Of a DNA stretch of 15,771 nucleotides, positions 9,218-15,771 are shown one piece after another. Each line of letters opens with the position of its first letter. Position 1 is the first letter of the stretch. The translations under genes and the position numbers were made by a program. The DNA lies in assembly GCA_032988165.1 (NCBI GenBank), contig JANTQF010000534.1, positions 1-15,771 on the forward strand, given 5' to 3'. Origin of the DNA: Emmonsiellopsis sp. PD_33 (lineage: Eukaryota; Ascomycota; Eurotiomycetes; Onygenales; Ajellomycetaceae). Below the pieces are notes generated by a model. The model saw only the letters and a program-made list of their open reading frames with translations. It had not been told where the DNA came from and made no database searches.

Positions 9218-9222
9218 CCAAT
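9218..9222 (+). promoter_or_regulatory. CCAAT box in GC-rich island (AGCCAATCAG)
   Basis: The flanks match the preferred RRCCAATCAG-type context for the fungal CCAAT-binding complex. It lies about 130 bp before an ATG at 9350 that opens an unrecognised 123-codon frame. With the decamer repeat it suggests a promoter in the middle of the gene-free stretch, but no supported gene follows. Confidence 0.35.
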
Positions 9223-10338
9223 CAGAGCGCAGAGATCGCTGCTGCGTCGGCAGAGCGGCCGGGAGAATAGTTGATCCGAGGACTGCGGCCTAAACAGGAC
9301 TAGCGTTCTGGCACTGCTTGGCAGCTTCCTCTCCGTTGTCTTTGGCAGCATGGCTCTTCACCATCTCGAATTTCGTCAAAGGATCTCCGGCTCCGCGGCC
9401 TGTAGGCTGCTTGCGCCCATCCTCTGTCTTGGACAAAACAGATCGTGTGTGGTCGCGCCGCATGTCGACTACCCAGTCCACGGCCAGAACACGATCCCTA
9501 TCAGTCCTGAGTCTGGTCACTCCAGCTGTCGAGCAACCCAACCCGCATGGCAGCCCATTCGTGCACGCGAAACTCCTCCTGTTCGTCATTCATCTAAGAA
9601 ACCCCGTGGTGACTGGCGCAGGCAGAGGTGGGTGGTGTCTCAGAATCAGATCGTGGATGTCTGCTGTGCGGAATCGGATAGTATGCATTTCTTCTCCTGC
9701 TGGAAGACCCTGGATCTCTGATGGGCTGCTCATCTTGCCAGTCGAGGAGGGGCTGGGAGGGTTTTCTTTTGACCCTCCCGTCGAACATGTCTTTCTCCTC
9801 GGGCTTTGTATCTTACAGTGATAATGCTATGATTTCAAAATTATTCTCTCGATAGGGACCATTGGCATGGAATCACTAACTATCTAGATGTCCTTCCAAT
9901 TGCTGTGGAGTGGTTCCCCAGTGGGGTTTATCAAAATCAATCCTCTCAAAGCTCCGACAACGTATTTGGTAGAATAGTATGATACTCCCATCCAGTAAAT
10001 ATAGCCACTTGCATATTTTATCTTCCAATTCTCCACATCAGCGGATTTTAATTTAAATCCAAGAATACTAGTATGCTGCGGCATCCATAGATCAGTTCCT
10101 CGTTGGCGATTCCCGCATATAGAATCACGTGATCTATATATTATGTAATCGTGAGTTGTACTCTCACCGCCTTGAACTGAAATATTCTGCCGCCTCAAAT
10201 GTCAATATCAAACAGCTCCAAAGCTTCAACTCCAATCCCAATGCCAAACCCCGCAGCCCTCAATCGGCACTGACCACTCCCCGGTCTCAGCCCAAATCGA
10301 CCTCCACTGAGTCGTATATCCCGTCAATACCGCCCATC

Positions 10339-11529
10339 ATGGCACCAGCAGTGTCACCCTCAATCCCAGAACCAAAACCCAAACCCTTCCAACCCCCTCC
10401 ATCCCTCTCCCTGCCCCCCTCCCAATTCGCCAGACTCCAACCGCACTCCTATCTCCTCGCCCACCTTTCCCCCTCAACACCCTCCTCGCGCCCACCCCTA
10501 CGCGTAAACGGCCGGACAAAATCCCAATTCCGCCCCGTCTCCATCAACACCGGCTCGCTCACACACACAAATGCCAGCGCCGTAGTGCGGATCGGCGACA
10601 CAGTCGCAGTCTGCGGCGTGCGCGCCGAGATCCTCTCGACGGACGACATAGCCGCGTGGAACGTCTCTTCATCCTCAGATACCTCCACGCCGACGAAACG
10701 GAGGAAAACAGACGCCGGCGCACAAAATCTAGCCGAAGAAGAAGAAGAAGACGACTCCGCCCTGCAAAACTTCCACCTCCTCGTCCCCAACCTCTCCCTC
10801 AACACCGGCTGCACACCCAGCATCACCCCCGGCGCCGCTCCCTCCCCCCACGCCCAATCCCTCTCCCACCAACTCCTCTCCCTCCTCCATTCCTCCCGGC
10901 TCGTGCGCGCCTCGGACCTCCGCATCCTCCACCACCCGCCCGATCTATCCGCCATAAACAATGAACAACAACAAGACAACACCCCATCGACCACAGAGCC
11001 GGAAACAAAGGCCTTCTGGACCCTGTACATCGACGTGCTCATCATTTCCCACGCGGGCAATGTCTTCGACGCCGCGTGGGGCGCTGTTGTGGCTGCCCTC
11101 CGTGATACGAGGTTGCCCAGGGCCTGGTGGGATATGGATAGTGAGATGGTGTTGTGTTCGGATAGTGTGGCGGAGGCGCGGCCGTTGAGGCTACGCGGGT
11201 TGCCGGTTGCTAGCTCGTTTGGGGTGTTTGAGAGGGATGTGGTGGGGAGTGTTATGTCTCCGATGAGCGGGAAGGAGGAGGAGGATGTGGAGAAGCCGCG
11301 GTGGTGGATTCTGGCGGATCCAGATGCGTTTGAGGAGTCGTTGTGTAAGGAGAGGGTTTGTGTGGTTGTTGATAGGGAGGGGGATGGGGAGGGGGGACGG
11401 GTGAGGATTGTTAGGTTGGAGAAGAATGGGGGGGTGGCGGTTGGGCGGGCGGAGGTTAGAGAGCTGGTTGAATTGGCGGCGGGGAGGTGGGCGGAGTGGA
11501 GGGGGGTGTTTGAGCGGGTGGATGGGTGA
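10339..11529 (+). CDS. RRP43: RRP43, exosome ring subunit (RNase PH-like)
   Basis: RRP43 is one of six RNase PH-fold proteins in the ring of the eukaryotic RNA exosome, which processes rRNA and degrades RNA in nucleus and cytosol; the fungal ring is catalytically inert and threads RNA to Rrp44. The protein is 396 aa with no introns. A Pro-rich N-terminus leads to ARLQPHSYLLAHL, then the RNase PH core: RTKSQFRPVSINTGSL (about 59-74), then NASAVVRIGDTVAVCGVRAE (78-97). An acidic low-complexity insert (about 108-140) precedes FHLLVPNLSLNTGC (145-158) and FWTLYIDVLIISHAGNVFD (226-244), followed by the second RNase PH subdomain. The ATG at 10339 is chosen because the open frame upstream has no other ATG and the context (ATCATGGC) is good. 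The 5' half of the coding strand is C-rich and the 3' half sharply G-rich. EXOSC8/OIP2 is the metazoan counterpart. The acidic and Gln/Asn-rich inserts make it longer than most homologues. Confidence 0.9.
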   Translation: MAPAVSPSIPEPKPKPFQPPPSLSLPPSQFARLQPHSYLLAHLSPSTPSSRPPLRVNGRTKSQFRPVSINTGSLTHTNASAVVRIGDTVAVCGVRAEILSTDDIAAWNVSSSSDTSTPTKRRKTDAGAQNLAEEEEEDDSALQNFHLLVPNLSLNTGCTPSITPGAAPSPHAQSLSHQLLSLLHSSRLVRASDLRILHHPPDLSAINNEQQQDNTPSTTEPETKAFWTLYIDVLIISHAGNVFDAAWGAVVAALRDTRLPRAWWDMDSEMVLCSDSVAEARPLRLRGLPVASSFGVFERDVVGSVMSPMSGKEEEDVEKPRWWILADPDAFEESLCKERVCVVVDREGDGEGGRVRIVRLEKNGGVAVGRAEVRELVELAAGRWAEWRGVFERVDG

Positions 11530-12452
11530 TGGTGTGTTGTCTTTTTTTGTTGATATGTGTTTGTATTTTTTGGATGTTGTGGGTTACATGGTATTTGAAT
11601 GAGTAGATGGATGGGGATGGGAATTACTTAGTATGGAGGTGATCGATGGATATCTAGTTATCCCGGCTGAGTTCTTCTTCTTCTGCACTCCCTAAATAAA
11701 AAATTTACCATGCGAATGGATGGAATCTTACTCGGAGAAAGGGATTGATATGTAACTATTGGACCAATGGCGCCGATAAAGTTTCTTTCTTCGGCCCGAC
11801 GACAATAAATAGTCAGCGGCCGTCGATAACTTAACTTGACTCCGGACATCAGGATCCAGGCTGACACCTGCTGGATCGTCAAGTCCATAAGTTGACTGCA
11901 TACTCTGCTTGGTGAGCGGCTGATTAGCAGCTGCATCTTGCTAAGTTTTCTACAATTCTGCCTGATGAAGGCAAGAAAAGCAAATGCCTTGCTCCATTCT
12001 TTTCAGTGAAAGTCTGCTTCTGCTACTATTTGTTTATCCAAGTTAAGTTACTGGGTAACTACTCTCGCATAGCAGAGCGTATTTATTTTCAAACCTTTCC
12101 CCTGAACTTTGAAGGAAAAAAAAGAAGGTGGTGGATTCGACTCGAAAAACTCAACTAATTCTCCAGCACTTTGCCAACTGGAGATGATATAAATGGATAC
12201 GCGGTCTCGGTGAAAAAATGAGTTCGGTTCAGATTTCTATTTCTATTTCTATTTCTATTTATTCGGGTCTACAGGTTCTGTCATCTGCAAATACTCAAAA
12301 CTCAAGGTTGGAAGCAGTTACTAATTAGTACGCCGGGTGATAATCAGACAATAACATAAAAGGAAAACAGGCTCAAAACACAACATGATCTACCCCCCGA
12401 GACCTCCCCTGCCATCCCCATCGCCCCTACGAACCCCCAAGAACTAGCTCAA
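11530..12452. other. Convergent intergenic region, RRP43 / HNH-like gene 1
   Basis: This 923-bp spacer lies between two gene ends. It starts G/T-rich as a continuation of the RRP43 3' end, then becomes AT-rich, with a hexamer microsatellite at 12233. The open frames here show no recognised motif. It should contain both 3' UTRs. Confidence 0.5.
12233..12260 (+). repeat. ATTTCT hexanucleotide microsatellite, 4.5 copies
   Basis: Four perfect ATTTCT units plus ATTT are visible in intergenic DNA. No function is suggested. Confidence 0.9.
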
Positions 12453-13917
12453 TCAGTTGGACAATGTAGAGTCGTCAGGATTCGTCGCTGGGTGAGCATG
12501 GCTGGGGCCCGCAGTTTCTCCCTCGCTTTCATCGTCGTCGTCCTCCTCCTCCTCCTCCTCCTCGTCGTCGTCGTCGTCGTCGTCGTCCTCCGGGGTCTTC
12601 TTGCGCAAGTTATACTCAACCTGGTCCACGCACGCCTGGAGAAAACAGTCGTCAAAGTCGTCCTGATCCTGAGGCCCTCCCTCCTCCGGTCCCCAGAAGA
12701 GATGCTCGTATTCGTGTCCGACTTCCTCTATAAATGCACGAATGAAACTCCTCTTGATATATCGCCCAGGTGTCGCCCAGACGTTCTTCTCCATCTCCGT
12801 CTCCCGAAGTATCTCGCCTTTGAATCGTTCGTGCCAGGCATATCGGAGGATTTGGGTGAGGTAGTGGAAGTAAAGATACCGCGCCCTGGGCCGTGCGTCC
12901 GATCGAAATTCAAGACGCTTGCCGTGCAAGTCCTTCCACATTTTGTTTTGAATGGTTCCAACTGGTTTACTCGCTGTGGGGTGGTTCATGTCAAGAATGT
13001 GCAGTTTATACTCCCTTGGGTGTGTGGTTTGCCAACGGCGGATATCATCAGCTGTTGGGTTGTCGTTCGGGATATCTGGGATGATCACGAGGAATCCGCA
13101 ATCGAACATGTCCTCAATTGGATTGAACATGATCAAACCATTCCGTGGGTGAAACAGTTCTGGTTCCTCGGTCTGTCCGAAGATGGCAGTCATTGTGTCC
13201 TGACCATGCTTATAGCTAAACAAGTGACCTGCTTTGGTATGGGCTTTATAGACCCATGCAGAAACAATCGGACACCAGAGTTCATCCGAACGCGGTTCGC
13301 CGTCGGGGTGTCTGCAGGCGTACGCCTCAATCATGCTGTCACGGAATTTCGATTGATCGTTCGAATCCCGTTTACCAGCGCCCGCAACGATGTCAAGGCC
13401 CAAGCGCCCCGCCGTGAATTGCTCGAAGAAAGCCCGCCGTTGCGATCGTGCGTCTACGTCGTCTCCGTCACCAGCCAAACGCTCCATATGCTTCTTGAAT
13501 TGGCGGTCCTTATAGAGGAGGCGTTGACGATCGGCATAGATAACACGGACCGTTGGGTCATCTTTCCAGCTACCAGGGGCGCGACTCAGTATAAACGCTT
13601 CTAAAGCATTTTTGAGATGTACTTCGTTACGCTTTATCTCGTCCTGGAGAATATCACGTGTCGTGTACCAGTATCTAGTGTTGTGATTCAAGATAGGTTA
13701 ATCATTTGACATTCTTCAATTGCTTGTCGGTATCAACTTACGGTTTGCTAAAACTCCTCTTAGGCCTTAGCTTTTTCCGTTTCTCTGTAATGCTTTTGGT
13801 CAGAGAATGTAACTCCTGTTGTCTCTCCTGTTGTCTGGGTGTCAGAGGCGGCTTGGGGGTTTCTGGGGGCTGCGCCTGGGATGCCTTCGGGGTCTCTTTA
13901 CGCTCAGGAGACGACAT
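12453..13917 (-). CDS. HNH-nuclease-like fungal protein, copy 1 (two exons)
   Basis: This belongs to a family of fungal proteins with a degenerate HNH_2-type core; no biological role is established that I know of. Exons: 13917-13742 and 13674-12453, with a 67-nt intron (GTAAGT donor, ATTAAC branch point, CACTAG acceptor) in phase 2, giving 465 aa. Exon 1 encodes a basic, Pro/Gln-rich N-terminus ending EKRKKLRPKRSFSK, possibly a nuclear signal. Read without splicing, the long frame has no ATG (it begins at a TTG in the intron), which supports exon 1. The core has WCPIVS (Cys ~193), AGHLFSYKHGQ (His ~209), LFHPRNGLIMF (Asn ~237) and MFDCGF (~248-253), fitting the order of HNH_2 motifs, then WKDLHGKRLEF and ARYLYFHYLTQILR, typical of the fungal family. 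The C-terminus is an Asp/Glu tract encoded by a triplet repeat. A paralogue lies directly upstream on the same strand with the same intron. The HNH assignment is from motif memory; nuclease activity is not shown. Confidence 0.8.
12532..12590 (+). repeat. GTC/CTC triplet repeat coding for the acidic tail of copy 1
   Basis: On the + strand these are runs of CGT/CTC triplets; on the coding strand they are GAC and GAG/GAA codons for about 20 consecutive Asp and Glu residues. Such triplet tracts are prone to length change. A long open frame antisense to the gene exists through here but is only a by-product. Confidence 0.85.
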
Positions 13918-14054
13918 CGTAAGAGAACCGGTGGATAGACTTGTCGTGGTGGTGTAAGGTAGAAACGTATGCAGGATTGTGATGCGCGCTCTGAAAAGGG
14001 GGAAAGGGAAACTGGGAGAGGTACTTGGAATGAATGCTTGAAGAGATGGGTGAT

Positions 14055-14087
14055 GGAGGAGGAGGAGGAGGAGGAGGAGGAGGAGGA
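14055..14087 (+). repeat. (GGA)11 polypurine tract upstream of copy 1
   Basis: Eleven perfect GGA units occupy the + strand, that is (TCC)11 on the strand of copy 1, about 138 bp before its ATG. Polypyrimidine tracts are common in fungal promoters and 5' UTRs, and a tract this pure can form triplex DNA. Confidence 0.92.
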
Positions 14088-14162
14088 GAATGTTTTTGGT
14101 GTATAAAAGGACTTTCCAATAACACAGCGTTGCCTGACTCTTCGGTAGGTTGGGATAATAAA

Positions 14163-14239
14163 ATCGTTTGCAGAGTTTATTATGACTCTTTGGTTGGCTG
14201 CGGTTAAGGTGTCAAAGGATAACCATCGTTTGCAGAGTT
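14163..14239 (+). repeat. 15-bp direct repeat, 62 bp apart
   Basis: ATCGTTTGCAGAGTT occurs at 14163-14177 and again at 14225-14239. The sequence after each copy shows weak similarity (CTTTGG/CCTTGG), so this may be an old imperfect tandem duplication in the promoter of copy 1. Confidence 0.8.
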
Positions 14240-14509
14240 CACCCTTGTCTTGGTCGTCCCTTGGTAGCCAGAAGCGAATGACTCAATTTCTGTAAATTGA
14301 CTTCTTTATGGAATTCCCCTGCCTAAACCCGCTTTCTATGGAATCTGTTGAGAATATGCATGGGGATGGTAGTCTGCAGGTATCATTAATCCATGGAGGG
14401 ATGGATGCAGGAGAAAACCTCTAATGTATTAAAGATCAATAAAGGACTTAGGAGCTATTGATCTGGTCAGGCAGGGGGCGGACAAACAGACAGGAGGACT
14501 GGATTGAAA

Positions 14510-15710
14510 TCAAGGCATACGATGATGTGTGAGCGCAGTGCCAGCCGGAACCACCACCCTCGCCATCGACGCCTGCCACGCCGCCTCCGCCTCCTCCGGG
14601 TCAAAGTCCTCGTCCTCATCCTCATCATCAAACGTCTGCTCGCGCAGGGTATGCTGAACCTGTTCCACAGCCGCGATGTAGAACCGGTCGTCATCAACAT
14701 GCTCTACCTCTCGCATCTCTTCCGATTCTCCCCCCGGCTCCGGTTCCCCAAAGAGGTGCTCATACTCACGTCCAAACTCTTCTACAAATGCACGAATGGT
14801 ACCCCTCTTGATATATGGGCCAGACACCGCCCAGATCCTCGTCCCCACCCCCTCACCCTCACCCTGAGGCACCCGCCCGACCTGGAAAGGATAGCGCAAC
14901 GCACATCGCAGAATCTGCGTGACGTAGTGGAAATATAAATACCTCGCACTCGGCCGTGCCTCGGATCGGAATTCCAGCCGCTTGCCATCATAGTCTTTCC
15001 AGATTTTCCCATTAAAGAGTCCGACAGACAGATTCGCCTCGCGTCGACCCGGATCAAGAATCCGCACTTTATACTCCCTGGGCCGCGACTCTCGCCAACG
15101 ACATATCTCCTCCGCCGTCGCATTGCTCGGAACATCAGGCACGATCGCGAGCACTCCCTCCTCAATTGCAACCTGAACGGTACCAAACATCAACAATCCG
15201 TTCCGCGGATGAAACAGCTCCGCCTCCCCCCCAGCCTCAGCCTGTCCAAAGACAGCGTCCATCGTCTCCTGCCCATGTCTATTATCAAACAACTGAACCG
15301 CCACCCCATGAGTATGGGCAACCCACTCCGAAACAACCGGACACCATAGGAGCTCCCCACACGGCCCCTCCGGCTCCGGATGGCGGCAGGCGTACTCGTC
15401 AATAATCCTTTCGCGAAACGCGGTTCGAACGCGCTCCTCATCCTCTTGTCCTACACCCTTATTAACGAGGGCTAGGCCCGAGGGGGTCGACTTATCCCCG
15501 CCACCAGCAGTAGTAGTCAAACGCTGCATCTGCCGCACGCACCGCCGCTGCTGCCAGAGGAGCAACTCACGCTTTTCAAGATGAAGCCAGACCGGTTCCT
15601 GATAATGGCAGCCGCCGCTGCTCTGTTCAAGCACTTCTAAAGCATCTTCCAGCTGAATTGTGCTCCGCGCTAGCTCGTCGGTGGTCATTGCGTGGGCGAG
15701 GGTCCAGTCT
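14510..15710 (-). CDS. HNH-nuclease-like fungal protein, copy 2 (exon 2; exon 1 outside window)
   Basis: This is a paralogue of the neighbouring copy 1. The acceptor CCACAG ends at 15711 and the exon opens with the third base of a codon, the same phase as in copy 1, so the visible 399 codons are the second exon. The ATG at 15688 could be mistaken for the start, but the sequence before it (DWTLAH) aligns with YWYTTR in copy 1. Shared blocks include EYACRHP, LWCPVVSEWV, HGQETMDAVFGQ, ELFHPRNGLLMF, PREYKVRIL, GKRLEFRSEARPSARYLYF, YIKRGTIRAF and EYEHLF. The histidine expected in the HNH core is glutamine here (VAVQLF at 15303-15286 versus AGHLF in copy 1), and MFDCGF is replaced by AIEEGVL, so nuclease function is doubtful. 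The C-terminus is acidic but shorter than in copy 1 and ends HHRMP. No stop or frameshift disrupts the reading frame, so it seems maintained. Confidence 0.78.
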
Positions 15711-15771
15711 CTGTGGATGGGTGTTAGTTAGGTTGACTCAATTTGAACAAAGCTCTTCGAGGGAAAGGGGG
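15711..15771 (-). other. 3' part of intron 1 of HNH-like copy 2
   Basis: On the - strand this segment reads toward CTAACTAACACCCATCCACAG: two overlapping CTAAC branch-point candidates (15723-15731 on the + strand) about a dozen bases before the CAG acceptor. No donor is seen before the window edge, so the intron and exon 1 continue outside. Confidence 0.7.

Larger units (their letters stand above)
7385..10338. other. Long region without a recognisable gene, divergent between reductase and RRP43
   Basis: About 2.95 kb separate the starts of two divergent genes, much more than the other spacers in the window. The left part (7385-8900) is of mixed composition. A GC-rich island covers about 9120-9290 and holds a decamer repeat and a CCAAT box. 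An AT-rich part covers about 9830-10200. Several open frames of 60-167 codons exist; most lack an ATG (they begin at TTG or GTG) and none shows a known motif. The best ATG-started candidates are 9350-9721 (+, 123 aa) and 9290-9589 (-, 99 aa), which overlap each other and have no recognisable content. The region could hold long promoters, a noncoding RNA or a decayed gene. I saw no SreA-type GATA site (ATCWGATAA) upstream of the reductase. Confidence 0.5.
13918..14509. other. Spacer between the two HNH-like genes (promoter of copy 1)
   Basis: About 590 bp separate the end of copy 2 from the start of copy 1, both on the - strand. It holds an 11-unit GGA tract, a 15-bp direct repeat and a TATAAAAG at 14102-14109 that reads on the + strand, where no gene follows. 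AT-rich sequence around 14420-14460 may belong to the 3' end of copy 2. No gene is recognisable. Confidence 0.5.

Noticed and set aside
9290..9821. Overlapping open frames on both strands (99, 123 and 167 codons)
   Set aside because: They overlap antiparallel, the longest begins at TTG, and none resembles a known protein. The ATG-started frame at 9350 after the CCAAT island is the least unlikely, but not supportable as a gene.
9884..10198. 104-codon AT-rich open frame on the - strand
   Set aside because: No ATG at its start, no family recognised, and it overlaps the immediate upstream region of RRP43. It could be a relic but evidence is thin.
13365..13378. tRNA B-box-like GTTCGAATCCC
   Set aside because: No A box or cloverleaf stems are present at the right distance; it lies within the coding exon of copy 1.
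12492..13604. 370-codon open frame on the + strand
   Set aside because: It is antisense to the HNH-like copy 1, opens with a hydrophobic run that is only the reverse of the acidic triplet repeat, and lacks the splice and motif support of the sense gene.
15688..15690. ATG at 15688 as the start of HNH-like copy 2
   Set aside because: Sequence upstream to the acceptor at 15711 aligns with copy 1 in frame and phase, so the exon begins before this ATG.

Overview
The window looks like nuclear DNA of a filamentous ascomycete, most likely in the Eurotiomycetes (Aspergillus/Penicillium-like). The evidence is short spliceosomal introns with GTATGT/GTAAGT/GTGAGT donors and CTAAC-type branch points, genes on both strands without operons, and typical fungal proteins. 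The lineage assignment is an inference from overall protein style; no search was run.

Layout. (1) 2-595, + strand: the C-terminal end of POP1, the large protein subunit of RNase P/MRP, cut off by the window start. Bases 73-100 resemble an Illumina adapter, so the first ~100 bases may be artefactual. (2) 1067-2258, - strand: MIC19, a MICOS subunit, reconstructed here as three exons; its true N-terminus (MGAGGSKP...) lies about 500 bp upstream of where the long open frame begins. (3) 2897-4221, + strand: an F-box/ankyrin-repeat gene that is now a pseudogene, with a lost start codon, three frame breaks and an internal stop. (4) 5138-7384, - strand: a single-exon FRE-type ferric/metal reductase with complete haem, FAD and NADPH motifs. 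(5) 7385-10338: nearly 3 kb with no recognisable gene, holding scattered CCAAT boxes, a CGG-N8-CCG site and a small decamer repeat. (6) 10339-11529, + strand: RRP43, a ring subunit of the RNA exosome. (7) 12453-13917 and 14510-15710 (first exon beyond the window), both - strand: a tandem pair of paralogous HNH-nuclease-like fungal proteins that share an intron at the same position and phase.

The genes do not form one pathway. POP1 and RRP43 are both RNA-processing housekeeping genes, MIC19 shapes mitochondrial cristae, the reductase serves reductive iron/copper uptake, and the HNH-like pair has no known role. The points most worth a second look are the HNH-like pair (one copy has lost the histidine expected at the active site), the sharp C-rich to G-rich switch inside several coding strands, the decayed ankyrin gene, and the adapter-like sequence at the left edge. 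I did not find a convincing new multi-gene system.
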